64,000 nt of DNA from Cololabis saira (lineage: Eukaryota > Chordata > Actinopteri > Beloniformes > Belonidae), in assembly GCF_033807715.1 (NCBI RefSeq), contig NC_084598.1, forward strand, positions 47,000,187 to 47,064,186. Reading direction: 5' to 3'. Both the position numbers and the translations under genes were made by a program. Shown here in pieces: positions 22,144 to 34,336 of the stretch. Under the pieces are notes generated by a model that saw nothing but the letters and a program-made list of their open reading frames with translations, was not told the DNA's origin and made no database searches. How positions within the stretch are numbered: the stretch's first letter is position 1; the number at the start of each line of letters is the position of its first letter.

Positions 22144-25100
22144 AGGACCAAGGAGGACCAAGGAGGACCAAGGAGGACCAAGGAGGACCAAGGAGGACCA
22201 AGGAGGACCAAGGAGGACCAGAGAGGACCAAGGAGGACCAAGGAGGACCAAGGAGGACCAAGGAGGACCAAGGAGGACCAAGGAGGACCAAGGAGGACCA
22301 AGGAGGACCAAGGAGGACCAAGGAGGACCAAGGAGGACCAAGGAGGACCAGAGAGGACCAAGGAGGACCAAGGAGGACCAAGGAGGACCAAGGAGGACCA
22401 GAGAGGACCAAGGAGGACCAGAGAGGACCAAGGAGGACCAAGGAGGACCAAGGAGGACCAAGGAGGACCAGAGAGGACCAAGGAGGACCAGAGAGGACCA
22501 AGGAGGACCAAGGAGGACCAAGGAGGACCAAGGAGGACCAAGGAGGACCAGAGAGGACCAAGGAGGACCAGAGAGGACCAAGGAGGACCAAGGAGGACCA
22601 AGGAGGACCAAGGAGGACCAAGGAGGACCAGAGAGGACCAAGGAGGACCAGAGAGGACCAAGGAGGACCAAGGAGGACCAAGGAGGACCAAGGAGGACCA
22701 AGGAGGACCAAGGAGGACCAGAGAGGACCAAGGAGGACCAAGGAGGACCAGAGAGGACCAAGGAGGACCAAGGAGGACCAAGGAGGACCAAGGAGGACCA
22801 AGGAGGACCAAGGAGGACCAAGGAGGACCAAGGAGGACCAAGGAGGACCAAGGAGGACCAAGGAGGACCAAGGAGGACCAGAGAGGACCAAGGAGGACCA
22901 AGGAGGACCAGAGAGGACCAAGGAGGACCAAGGAGGACCAAGGAGGACCAAGGAGGACCAAGGAGGACCAAGGAGGACCAAGGAGGACCAAGGAGGACCA
23001 AGGAGGACCAAGGAGGACCAAGGAGGACCAAGGAGGACCAGAGAGGACCAAGGAGGACCAAGGAGGACCAAGGAGGACCAAGGAGGACCAGAGAGGACCA
23101 AGGAGGACCAGAGAGGACCAAGGAGGACCAAGGAGGACCAAGGAGGACCAAGGAGGACCAAGGAGGACCAGAGAGGACCAAGGAGGACCAGAGAGGACCA
23201 AGGAGGACCAAGGAGGACCAAGGAGGACCAAGGAGGACCAAGGAGGACCAAGGAGGACCAGAGAGGACCAAGGAGGACCAAGGAGGACCAGAGAGGACCA
23301 AGGAGGACCAAGGAGGACCAAGGAGGACCAAGGAGGACCAAGGAGGACCAAGGAGGACCAAGGAGGACCAAGGAGGACCAAGGAGGACCAAGGAGGACCA
23401 AGGAGGACCAAGGAGGACCAGAGAGGACCAAGGAGGACCAAGGAGGACCAGAGAGGACCAAGGAGGACCAAGGAGGACCAAGGAGGACCAAGGAGGACCA
23501 AGGAGGACCAAGGAGGACCAAGGAGGACCAAGGAGGACCAAGGAGGACCAAGGAGGACCAAGGAGGACCAAGGAGGACCAAGGAGGACCAAGGAGGACCA
23601 AGGAGGACCAAGGAGGACCAAGGAGGACCAAGGAGGACCAAGGAGGACCAGAGAGGACCAAGGAGGACCAAGGAGGACCAAGGAGGACCAAGGAGGACCA
23701 AGGAGGACCAGAGAGGACCAGAGAGGACCAAGGAGGACCAAGGAGGACCAAGGAGGACCAAGGAGGACCAAGGAGGACCAAGGAGGACCAAGGAGGACCA
23801 AGGAGGACCAAGGAGGACCAAGGAGGACCAAGGAGGACCAGAGAGGACCAAGGAGGACCAAGGAGGACCAGAGAGGACCAAGGAGGACCAAGGAGGACCA
23901 AGGAGGACCAAGGAGGACCAAGGAGGACCAAGGAGGACCAAGGAGGACCAAGGAGGACCAGAGAGGACCAGAGAGGACCAGAGAGGACCAAGGAGGACCA
24001 AGGAGGACCAGAGAGGACCAAGGAGGACCAAGGAGGACCAAGGAGGACCAAGGAGGACCAAGGAGGACCAGAGAGGACCAAGGAGGACCAGAGAGGACCA
24101 AGGAGGACCAAGGAGGACCAGAGAGGACCAAGGAGGACCAAGGAGGACCAAGGAGGACCAAGGAGGACCAGAGAGGACCAAGGAGGACCAAGGAGGACCA
24201 AGGAGGACCAGAGAGGACCAAGGAGGACCAGAGAGGACCAAGGAGGACCAAGGAGGACCAGAGAGGACCAAGGAGGACCAAGGAGGACCAAGGAGGACCA
24301 AGGAGGACCAAGGAGGACCAGAGAGGACCAAGGAGGACCAGAGAGGACCAAGGAGGACCAAGGAGGACCAAGGAGGACCAGAGAGGACCAAGGAGGACCA
24401 AGGAGGACCAGAGAGGACCAAGGAGGACCAAGGAGGACCAAGGAGGACCAAGGAGGACCAAGGAGGACCAGAGAGGACCAAGGAGGACCAGAGAGGACCA
24501 AGGAGGACCAAGGAGGACCAAGGAGGACCAAGGAGGACCAAGGAGGACCAAGGAGGACCAAGGAGGACCAAGGAGGACCAAGGAGGACCAAGGAGGACCA
24601 AGGAGGACCAAGGAGGACCAAGGAGGACCAAGGAGGACCAGAGAGGACCAGAGAGGACCAAGGAGGACCAAGGAGGACCAAGGAGGACCAGAGAGGACCA
24701 AGGAGGACCAAGGAGGACCAGAGAGGACCAAGGAGGACCAAGGAGGACCAAGGAGGACCAAGGAGGACCAAGGAGGACCAAGGAGGACCAAGGAGGACCA
24801 AGGAGGACCAAGGAGGACCAAGGAGGACCAAGGAGGACCAAGGAGGACCAAGGAGGACCAAGGAGGACCAGAGAGGACCAAGGAGGACCAAGGAGGACCA
24901 AGGAGGACCAAGGAGGACCAAGGAGGACCAAGGAGGACCAAGGAGGACCAAGGAGGACCAAGGAGGACCAAGGAGGACCAAGGAGGACCAAGGAGGACCA
25001 AGGAGGACCAAGGAGGACCAGAGAGGACCAAGGAGGACCAAGGAGGACCAAGGAGGACCAAGGAGGACCAAGGAGGACCAAGGAGGACCAGAGAGGACCA

Positions 25101-28100
25101 AGGAGGACCAGAGAGGACCAAGGAGGACCAAGGAGGACCAGAGAGGACCAAGGAGGACCAAGGAGGACCAAGGAGGACCAGAGAGGACCAGAGAGGACCA
25201 AGGAGGACCAAGGAGGACCAAGGAGGACCAAGGAGGACCAAGGAGGACCAAGGAGGACCAAGGAGGACCAAGGAGGACCAAGGAGGACCAAGGAGGACCA
25301 AGGAGGACCAAGGAGGACCAAGGAGGACCAAGGAGGACCAAGGAGGACCAAGGAGGACCAGAGAGGACCAAGGAGGACCAAGGAGGACCAAGGAGGACCA
25401 AGGAGGACCAGAGAGGACCAAGGAGGACCAAGGAGGACCAAGGAGGACCAAGGAGGACCAAGGAGGACCAAGGAGGACCAGAGAGGACCAGAGAGGACCA
25501 AGGAGGACCAAGGAGGACCAAGGAGGACCAAGGAGGACCAGAGAGGACCAAGGAGGACCAGAGAGGACCAAGGAGGACCAAGGAGGACCAAGGAGGACCA
25601 GAGAGGACCAAGGAGGACCAAGGAGGACCAAGGAGGACCAAGGAGGACCAAGGAGGACCAAGGAGGACCAGAGAGGACCAAGGAGGACCAAGGAGGACCA
25701 AGGAGGACCAAGGAGGACCAGAGAGGACCAAGGAGGACCAAGGAGGACCAAGGAGGACCAGAGAGGACCAAGGAGGACCAAGGAGGACCAAGGAGGACCA
25801 AGGAGGACCAAGGAGGACCAAGGAGGACCAAGGAGGACCAAGGAGGACCAAGGAGGACCAAGGAGGACCAAGGAGGACCAAGGAGGACCAAGGAGGACCA
25901 AGGAGGACCAAGGAGGACCAAGGAGGACCAAGGAGGACCAAGGAGGACCAAGGAGGACCAAGGAGGACCAAGGAGGACCAGAGAGGACCAAGGAGGACCA
26001 AGGAGGACCAAGGAGGACCAAGGAGGACCAAGGAGGACCAGAGAGGACCAAGGAGGACCAGAGAGGACCAAGGAGGACCAAGGAGGACCAAGGAGGACCA
26101 AGGAGGACCAAGGAGGACCAGAGAGGACCAAGGAGGACCAGAGAGGACCAAGGAGGACCAAGGAGGACCAAGGAGGACCAAGGAGGACCAAGGAGGACCA
26201 AGGAGGACCAAGGAGGACCAAGGAGGACCAAGGAGGACCAGAGAGGACCAAGGAGGACCAGAGAGGACCAAGGAGGACCAGAGAGGACCAAGGAGGACCA
26301 AGGAGGACCAAGGAGGACCAAGGAGGACCAAGGAGGACCAGAGAGGACCAAGGAGGACCAGAGAGGACCAAGGAGGACCAAGGAGGACCAAGGAGGACCA
26401 AGGAGGACCAAGGAGGACCAAGGAGGACCAAGGAGGACCAAGGAGGACCAAGGAGGACCAAGGAGGACCAGAGAGGACCAAGGAGGACCAAGGAGGACCA
26501 AGGAGGACCAAGGAGGACCAAGGAGGACCAAGGAGGACCAAGGAGGACCAGAGAGGACCAAGGAGGACCAAGGAGGACCAAGGAGGACCAAGGAGGACCA
26601 AGGAGGACCAAGGAGGACCAAGGAGGACCAGAGAGGACCAGAGAGGACCAAGGAGGACCAAGGAGGACCAAGGAGGACCAAGGAGGACCAAGGAGGACCA
26701 GAGAGGACCAAGGAGGACCAAGGAGGACCAAGGAGGACCAAGGAGGACCAAGGAGGACCAAGGAGGACCAAGGAGGACCAAGGAGGACCAAGGAGGACCA
26801 AGGAGGACCAAGGAGGACCAAGGAGGACCAAGGAGGACCAAGGAGGACCAAGGAGGACCAAGGAGGACCAAGGAGGACCAAGGAGGACCAAGGAGGACCA
26901 AGGAGGACCAAGGAGGACCAAGGAGGACCAAGGAGGACCAAGGAGGACCAAGGAGGACCAAGGAGGACCAAGGAGGACCAGAGAGGACCAGAGAGGACCA
27001 AGGAGGACCAAGGAGGACCAAGGAGGACCAAGGAGGACCAAGGAGGACCAGAGAGGACCAAGGAGGACCAAGGAGGACCAAGGAGGACCAAGGAGGACCA
27101 GAGAGGACCAAGGAGGACCAAGGAGGACCAAGGAGGACCAAGGAGGACCAAGGAGGACCAAGGAGGACCAGAGAGGACCAAGGAGGACCAGAGAGGACCA
27201 AGGAGGACCAAGGAGGACCAGAGAGGACCAGAGAGGACCAAGGAGGACCAAGGAGGACCAAGGAGGACCAAGGAGGACCAAGGAGGACCAAGGAGGACCA
27301 AGGAGGACCAAGGAGGACCAAGGAGGACCAAGGAGGACCAAGGAGGACCAAGGAGGACCAAGGAGGACCAAGGAGGACCAGAGAGGACCAAGGAGGACCA
27401 GAGAGGACCAAGGAGGACCAAGGAGGACCAAGGAGGACCAGAGAGGACCAAGGAGGACCAAGGAGGACCAAGGAGGACCAAGGAGGACCAAGGAGGACCA
27501 AGGAGGACCAAGGAGGACCAAGGAGGACCAGAGAGGACCAAGGAGGACCAAGGAGGACCAAGGAGGACCAAGGAGGACCAGAGAGGACCAAGGAGGACCA
27601 GAGAGGACCAAGGAGGACCAGAGAGGACCAAGGAGGACCAAGGAGGACCAAGGAGGACCAGAGAGGACCAAGGAGGACCAGAGAGGACCAAGGAGGACCA
27701 AGGAGGACCAAGGAGGACCAGAGAGGACCAAGGAGGACCAAGGAGGACCAAGGAGGACCAAGGAGGACCAGAGAGGACCAAGGAGGACCAGAGAGGACCA
27801 AGGAGGACCAGAGAGGACCAAGGAGGACCAAGGAGGACCAAGGAGGACCAAGGAGGACCAAGGAGGACCAAGGAGGACCAAGGAGGACCAGAGAGGACCA
27901 AGGAGGACCAAGGAGGACCAAGGAGGACCAAGGAGGACCAAGGAGGACCAGAGAGGACCAAGGAGGACCAAGGAGGACCAAGGAGGACCAAGGAGGACCA
28001 AGGAGGACCAAGGAGGACCAAGGAGGACCAGAGAGGACCAGAGAGGACCAAGGAGGACCAAGGAGGACCAAGGAGGACCAAGGAGGACCAAGGAGGACCA

Positions 28101-28787
28101 AGGAGGACCAGAGAGGACCAAGGAGGACCAAGGAGGACCAAGGAGGACCAAGGAGGACCAAGGAGGACCAAGGAGGACCAAGGAGGACCAGAGAGGACCA
28201 AGGAGGACCAAGGAGGACCAGAGAGGACCAAGGAGGACCAAGGAGGACCAAGGAGGACCAAGGAGGACCAAGGAGGACCAAGGAGGACCAAGGAGGACCA
28301 AGGAGGACCAAGGAGGACCAAGGAGGACCAGAGAGGACCAAGGAGGACCAAGGAGGACCAAGGAGGACCAAGGAGGACCAAGGAGGACCAGAGAGGACCA
28401 AGGAGGACCAGAGAGGACCAAGGAGGACCAGAGAGGACCAAGGAGGACCAGAGAGGACCAAGGAGGACCAAGGAGGACCAAGGAGGACCAAGGAGGACCA
28501 AGGAGGACCAGAGAGGACCAAGGAGGACCAGAGAGGACCAAGGAGGACCAAGGAGGACCAGAGAGGACCAAGGAGGACCAAGGAGGACCAAGGAGGACCA
28601 AGGAGGACCAAGGAGGACCAAGGAGGACCAAGGAGGACCAAGGAGGACCAAGGAGGACCAAGGAGGACCAAGGAGGACCAAGGAGGACCAAGGAGGACCA
28701 AGGAGGACCAAGGAGGACCAAGGAGGACCAAGGAGGACCAGAGAGGACCAGAGAGGACCAAGGAGGACCAAGGAGGACCAGAGACCA
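22144..28787. repeat. 6.6-kb satellite of a 10-bp unit with two alternating forms
   Basis: About 660 head-to-tail copies of aggaggacca stay in strict 10-bp register. A second form, gagaggacca, makes up roughly one unit in five in the stretches I counted. Virtually no other variant is seen. The plus strand has no T for the whole array, so no stop codon can occur on the plus strand and none occurs on the minus strand. This yields minus-strand frames of more than 2,200 codons (WSSLVLLGPP-type decapeptide). These are artefacts of composition and not genes. The order of the two forms from 22511 to 23040 repeats exactly 540 bp later. Confidence 0.97.
22511..23580. repeat. 540-bp higher-order duplication within the 10-bp array
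   Basis: Reading each 10-bp unit as one of two forms, units 22511-23040 have the same order as units 23051-23580 (53 consecutive units, offset 540 bp). The unit just before each block differs. This is a 54-unit segmental duplication inside the array. Confidence 0.88.
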
Positions 28788-29221
28788 TTTTCCTGATTAA
28801 TTCAGGTAATTTTGATAAATAATCTACTTCATTAATTATTAATAAATGTCGAAGGACAATTATTAATGAACTCTTTGATAACCAGTGTTGGGGTAAAGTA
28901 ATCCCTTACACTACTTAGTTACTGGTTGCTGAAAGTAACTAGTTACATTACTAGTGTCATAACCTGGCCCGTAGGCCATGACAAAAATGGAAAACAACAC
29001 AGTGCAACTAAAAATATGCTATTTATTTTAAAGAAAAACGCTGTAAATGCAAAACAAACCAACTTGTGAGGTGTGGAGGTCAGCATCAGTAGTGAGGTGT
29101 GTGTGAATGTGGAAAATGTGTGGTGCGTGTTGTTAAGAAAAATAGAATCAAAACCAAACAAATGAAGGGGCTGGCAGGGAAGAGCGAGAACACTGAAGGC
29201 AGGGAGGTTTTATAGCCTGGA

Positions 29222-29356
29222 ACACTGTAGTACTGTAGTACTGTAGTACTGGAGTACTGTAGTACTGGAGTACTGTAGTACTGTATTACTGGAGTACTGT
29301 AGTACTGTAGTACTGTAGTACTGTAGTAATGTAGTAATAATAATAATAATAATAAT
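29222..29356. repeat. 8-bp (gtagtact) microsatellite followed by (aat)n
   Basis: About 13 imperfect copies of gtagtact, some with ggagtact, run to about 29325. They are followed by an (aat)n tract to 29356. Confidence 0.9.
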
Positions 29357-29625
29357 CTTGAAAAATGGCCGCCAACTTGAAATTTCAAGTGGCCCGGACA
29401 ATTTTCTTGTCAAGTGACCCATGGAGACTGCTCATGCCAATTTTCATGTCTATATCACCAACCAAACAATTACATCACTTAATTGATCGACCAAGGTGGC
29501 GGCCATCTTGAAAAATGGCCGCCAACTTGAAATTTCAAGTGGCCCGACCAATTTTCTTGTCAAGTGACCCATGGAGACTGCTCATGCCAATTTTGATGCT
29601 TGTATCACCAAATGCACGATTATGT
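29357..29625. repeat. 150-bp tandem duplication
   Basis: The segment beginning cttgaaaaatggccgccaac occurs at 29357 and again at 29507 with few differences. The second copy is truncated at its end. Each copy contains the small palindrome cttgaaatttcaag. Confidence 0.88.
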
Positions 29626-29997
29626 GACTTATCTGCTCCGCTATTAGAATATTGTGATTTTCTGTAATGTAATTACAAAAAACATGTCAAAATGTCATCC
29701 ATTCATTACAAATCAACTGAAATATTGCAAGCCTTATATTATTTTAATATTGCTGATCATGGTTTACAGCTTAAGAAAACTCAAATATCCTATCTCAAAA
29801 AATTAGAATATTCTGGGAATCTTAATCTTAAACTATAAGCCTTAAGTCAGACAAGTGTTGCTCAACGCGTGAAGACGCATGAACGTTTGATTTTCTTTCC
29901 TGTTCTCCCGTTCTACATGTAGCTGAAAAGCTTAAAGTAACTAAAGTAACGTATTTTTTTTTGAGTAACTATAACGGGATTACCCAAATATCAACTG

Positions 29998-30594
29998 TAA
30001 CGCGTTACATTACTGCGTTACTGGAGAATGTAATCTGATTACAGTAACGCGTTACATTACTGCGTTACTGGAGAATGTAATCTGATTACAGTAACGCGTT
30101 ACATTACTGCGTTACTGGAGAATGTAATCTCATTACAGTAACGCGTTACTTTGTACCGCGTTACTGGAGAATGTAATCTGATTACAGTAACGTGTTACAT
30201 TACTGCGTTACTGGCGAATGTAATCTGATTACAGTAACGCGTTACTTTGTACCGCGTTACTGGAGAATGTAATCTGATTACAGTAACGCGTTACATTACT
30301 GCGTTACTGGAGAATGTAATCTGATTACAGTAACGCGTTACTTTGTACCGCGTTACTGGAGAATGTAATCTGATTACAGTAACGCGGTACATTACTGCGT
30401 TACTGGAGAATGTAATCTGATTACAGTAACGCGTTACATTACTGCGTTACTGGAGAATGTAATCTGATTACAGTAACGCGTTACATTACTGCGTTACTGG
30501 CGAATGTAATCTGATTACAGTAACGCGTTACTTTGTACCGCGTTACTGGAGAATGTAATCTGATTACAGTAACGCGTTACTTTGTACCGCGTTA
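29998..30594. repeat. 47/49-bp minisatellite rich in GTAACGCGTTAC
   Basis: About 12 copies of a unit contain the palindrome gtaacgcgttac and the segment gagaatgtaatctgattaca. Two length forms exist, with cattactgcg (47 bp) or ctttgtaccgcg (49 bp) in the middle. The array adjoins the right end of the hAT element, and its palindrome resembles the element terminus, so it probably grew from the terminal sequence. Confidence 0.93.
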
Positions 30595-30782
30595 CACCAA
30601 CACTGCTGATAACTGAACCAACACCCCATTTGTGGCACAACACGGTATTTCCCTCCGCAAGGTTGATGGAGAACATAAACTGTTGTTACTCAGTAAAGTT
30701 CATGTTTCTACATGCAGGACTTTCACTTCTCACGCATTGAGCGTGAGCCAAACGCATTTCAACACATACCACTCTGCATTTC

Positions 30783-31521
30783 TCACGCTGAGTTATCTTC
30801 ACCGGGCAGAAACCATCCCATCTGACGGACGGTGAGAGGCAGATAAGCTGCTGTGGTTGAGCGCTCATACAGCTCCAAACGAGGAACAGTAACGGTCTTT
30901 AAAGGTGTAACCCTAACCTTACCCATCAGGAACGCAACATGGACGTCATTTCTGTTTTTCTGCATGCTGAGATAAGTGACAGCTCCATATCCTGCTTCAC
31001 TAGCATCTGAGAAATGATGCAGCTGCACATGTATGGGATGTTCAAAGACCTTAAGTTTAATGCCCCTTTCAACCTTAAACTCAGGCAACATATCCAGGTC
31101 CTACATCCACTGATGCCAGATGTCCTTGGGATGTCCTTGGGATGTCCTTGGGATGTCCTTGGGATGTCCTTGGGATGTCCTTGGGATGTCCTTGGGATGT
31201 CCTTGGGTATGGTCTCATCCCATCTGAAACTTCTTCTACAAAGCTCCTGCAGCAGGATTTTAGCAGGAAACACAGGTGGTGCTAGAAACCCCAGAGGATC
31301 CTACACAGAACTAGAGACAGACAACATTCCCCGTCTGGTGTCGTTTGTTGGACCTCCATCTTGAAGTTAAATGCATCCGTCTCAACACACCACTGCAAAC
31401 CAAGCGCTCTTTCGACAGGGAGTTTGTCTCTATCCAGATTAAGTTCACTCAGATCTTTAGCTCTGTGTTCCTCTGGAAAGGTTTGCAATATGGTGCGATT
31501 GTTGCTAATCCATTTGGCCAG
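30783..31521 (-). pseudogene. BEL/Pao retrotransposon, 3' part of pol
   Basis: On the minus strand, 31488-31282 translates to a segment with FPEEHRAKDLSELNLD and ALGLQWCVETDAFNF. 31273-30783 follows with AKILLQELCRR, then HHFSDASEAGYGAVTYL and VPRLEL. These are characteristic of the reverse transcriptase/RNase H and linker region of BEL/Pao (Pao-type) retrotransposons. The reading frame is broken by an 11-bp minisatellite and by several frame changes. The coding match stops after VPRLEL, so the integrase and 3' LTR are absent. It is the downstream half of the element whose upstream half lies at 33102-34336. The two halves are separated by a hAT insertion. Confidence 0.88.
31119..31207. repeat. 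11-bp minisatellite expanded inside the BEL/Pao gene
   Basis: Eight perfect copies of gatgtccttgg lie within the former coding sequence. Eleven is not a multiple of three, so the expansion changes frame and interrupts the gene. Confidence 0.95.
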
Positions 31522-33101
31522 CAGAGTCGTGCAAGTTCATACTTCTCATGAACTAGTTCAAAGTTCAGTTCACATAGTTTAAAATGTTAATAGTTCATTA
31601 TTTTCAATTTGAACTAGTTCAAATTCAGTTCATTCAGTTCATTTCAATATTTTTAGGTACAAATGAAACACCAGTGAAGTGGTCTTAAGCCCTGGTCCTC
31701 AGGACCCCCATGTCCTGCATGTTCTAGATATTACCCTGCTTCTGTCACGGCTCAAAGACAGAGAACCCAAATGCACGACACCAAACAGAATCAGAGTCCA
31801 AGAGGCTTTAATCAGGGTCAAAGGCAGGCAGGGGTCAAAACCGGGTAGTCAGGCAGATCAGGCAAACAATCCAAGGGGGCAGGCAAAAATCCAAAACCCG
31901 GAATCAGGCAGGGTCACAGGCAGGCAGAAAACTGATCAGAAATCGGGAACGCTGGAAAGCGAGGCACAAACACTCGACAATCTGGCAACAGAAAGGTGGA
32001 AATGGGCCGGTATGTGAGGGGAACTGCTGATGAGGGAAACCAGGTGTGGAGCTGGGCTGGGGAAGCACAGGTGAAGGGAATGAGTGGATTTCTGGCTGAT
32101 GAGGGTGGCAGGGTCTGGAATGACAGGAGAGTGAGTTAACAAGTAAAAAACATCCAACTGAGAAACCATGACAGCTTCAGCACCCTGATAAAAATGACTG
32201 TCATTAACAGACTTGTGCAGACCAGGATGACCAGCTGATGACGGCCATTAATTAGAATCAGGTGTGATGATGCAGGAAACATGTAAAACATGCAGGACGG
32301 GGGTCCTGAGGACGAGGGTTGGAGACCCTGCTGTAAACAATCATGTATTGTTCTGGTGGTTTTTCAACTTTACTCAGAGGCTGTAAATCTCCAACATTGT
32401 AGTCCGTTATCAGTGTCTCTACCTGTTGCAGGTAAATCCTCCCCCTGAAGGAGCAGCAGGGACTGGGGTCGTTTGGGCTGTTGGGTCTTGGTTTTCCTGA
32501 TCACTTTGTTTGATTATCAAGGACTTGCAGATATTTCCTCCCACTGGACTGATGCTTTAACTCCACACGACGTTTCTAATTTGAAGTTGACGAGGCCGAC
32601 GCTCTGACTTGTTTTCTCAGCGCAGGTGGACATAATTTGCACAGAAAGGTTAGATTTTTACCGTCCGACTCTTTGGGAGACGATGTGTAAAATTCCTGCA
32701 GATAATGATAAGGATCATCATGTGACGGCTCGCTGACGCTGCGTCTGCAACGTCTCTCTCTCCACTGGTCATGTAAAGATGCACCGGGCTCGGACTGCCG
32801 TTGCCATGGAGACGGTGCCCGTTGTTATGCTAGTGTGTGCACTGCATTGTGGGTAATGTAGTGTAAAGTCGTCGAGTATTTTAAATGTGCGCACCACCCG
32901 ATGCTGAAATGTATTCCGTAATAATTGGACGTAAACACTGAAGCTGAAACTCACATAATCTGAACAGTTCAAATTCCAGATCATGATCTGCAGAATGAAC
33001 AAGTTCACGTTCAAGTTCTTTATTTGTAAATACGTTGCGTTCAGTTCAACGTTCTCACAGAAATGAACGTGTTCATCTGAACTCGTTCATGCACAACACT
33101 G
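31522..33101. mobile_element. hAT-like insertion splitting the BEL/Pao element
   Basis: The left end cagagtcgtgcaagttca and the right end, reverse complemented cagtgttgtgcatgaacg, are diverged inverted repeats. Both ends are followed inward by gaactagttca/gttcagttca-rich sequence. Flanks ttggccag (31514-31521) and ctggtcag (33102-33109) agree at 6 of 8 bases, both differences being transitions. Coding homology to BEL/Pao stops at one side and resumes at the other, which confirms an insertion. No transposase is visible. Confidence 0.75.
31672..32333. mobile_element. Nested inverted-repeat element
   Basis: The left part (ccctggtcctcaggaccccc, then tgtcctgcatg) and the right part (catgcaggacgggggtcctg, then aggacgaggg) are about 45-bp inverted repeats. 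They flank 0.55 kb that includes a Gln/Gly-rich spurious frame. It lies inside the hAT-like insertion. The target duplication is not clear, so the exact ends are approximate. Confidence 0.65.
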
Positions 33102-34336
33102 CTGGTCAGAGTGAAACCTCCCTTTTGACAGAGAGCAGTAAGATCTTTGACCATGAGGGTGGCTTCCTCTTCAGAGACCATGCTCTTCAGGCAGTCATCA
33201 ACATAAAAGTTCTCCTTGACTGTTTGAACCACTGCAGCTGGAAAGTTGAACTCATTGTCATCTGCTGTTTTCCTCAAAGCAAAACTAGCACAACTTGGAT
33301 AGGACACTGCACCAAACAGATGAACAGTCATACGAAACTCAGCTCCTTGGTCAGATCTCCCTCCGGCCACCATAAAAAGTGCAGGTGGTATCTATCCTCC
33401 TCTGCAACCTTGACCTGATGAAACATTGCTTGGATGTCTCCCATAACTTCCACTGGTTCCTGCCTGAACCCAATGAGGACCCCAAGCAATGTACTTGTGA
33501 GGTTTGGACCTTGCAAGAGCTATTGGTTCAAGGATGTTCCCTTGTACGCTGCACCACAGTCAAACACTACCCGTCTTTTCCTTGGATGATATACACCGTG
33601 GTGACGGATAGACCAAACCTTGCCCCTGTCTCGATCAAGCTGCTGTGCAGTTATTTGTTCTGCATAGCCCATCATTCCATTAAGGTATGTTTTTATACTC
33701 CTCATAAAACTGGCCATGGTTAAGGAACTTCGTTTTCAGCCCAAGTAACCTTTGTTTCACCACAGAAAAGTTGTTACGCAGAGACACGTCATCCTTTTTA
33801 AAGGGCAATTTCAGGATATAATGACCATCTCTGAGTGTTTCAGACCTTTCTATAATCTCTATGAACTTCATGTCCTCTCTTGAGAGTCCCCTCTGAGAGC
33901 CCCCTTTTGCTCTGGAGCTCTCTCATTTAATCTCATGGTTGTACTGCTCACTCAACCTCTTTTCCAACCTGCTCACAGAAATCCTGTTGACAACTACTGA
34001 AGAGACCTCAGCTTCCAAGCTGCTGCCATTTCCTTGCAGAGGGCGGTTAATAACCCACCCCAGTGCTGTTCTCATAGCATAGGGGCCTTCCCCTTGGCTA
34101 TGTATGACCTCCCAAGGCTCCAATATCTTGGGAGCGTTGATTCCAATCAACAAATCCACATCAGCCTTTATGCTGGGATTTTTTACCTTTGATAAGTAGG
34201 ACCACTTTGCCAGATCTCTTTCAGTCACCATGTTGTACATGCTTACAGGCATTTTCTTTTGGGTGAGGACTGCAGGAAGTTTATAGAAAAGGTTGGTCTC
34301 CAAACCAGATGTTTCCAAACCAGGTAGTGAATACAA
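33102..34336 (-). pseudogene. BEL/Pao retrotransposon, protease and reverse transcriptase
   Basis: Reading on the minus strand, 34336-33923 has LIGINAPKILEPWEV and TALGWVINRPL, matching the protease-adjacent region of BEL/Pao polyproteins. 33871-33041 then covers the reverse transcriptase: KRRVVFDCGA, a QAMFHQVKV block, DRYHLHFLWW, and the catalytic YVDD box at 33205-33194 followed by a KGGFTL block. The order protease, then reverse transcriptase, then RNase H matches the family. At least four frame breaks and stop codons separate the open pieces, so the copy is dead. Coding similarity ends near the hAT target duplication at 33102. Confidence 0.9.

Larger units (their letters stand above)
28883..30605. 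mobile_element. hAT element with terminal repeats and 8-bp target duplication
   Basis: The left end is cagtgttggggtaa and the right end is ttacaccaacactg, an inverted repeat. The flanks ttgataac (28875-28882) and ctgataac (30606-30613) match at 7 of 8 bases, as expected for hAT. There is no recognisable transposase. The interior holds a palindromic start (ctagttacattactag), microsatellites, a 150-bp duplication and a 47/49-bp minisatellite. Non-autonomous elements with CAGTGTTGGG ends and GTAAC-rich interiors are common in fish; that comparison is from general knowledge. Confidence 0.85.

Noticed and set aside
22029..28788. Minus-strand open frames of 2,209-2,241 codons with a WSSLVLLGPP decapeptide repeat
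   Set aside because: They come from a 10-bp unit without stop codons in any frame. Three overlapping frames are equally open, and no promoter, splice site or non-repeat domain is present.
31679..32017. 112-codon Gln/Lys-rich frame
   Set aside because: It lies inside a nested inverted-repeat transposon and has no family resemblance.
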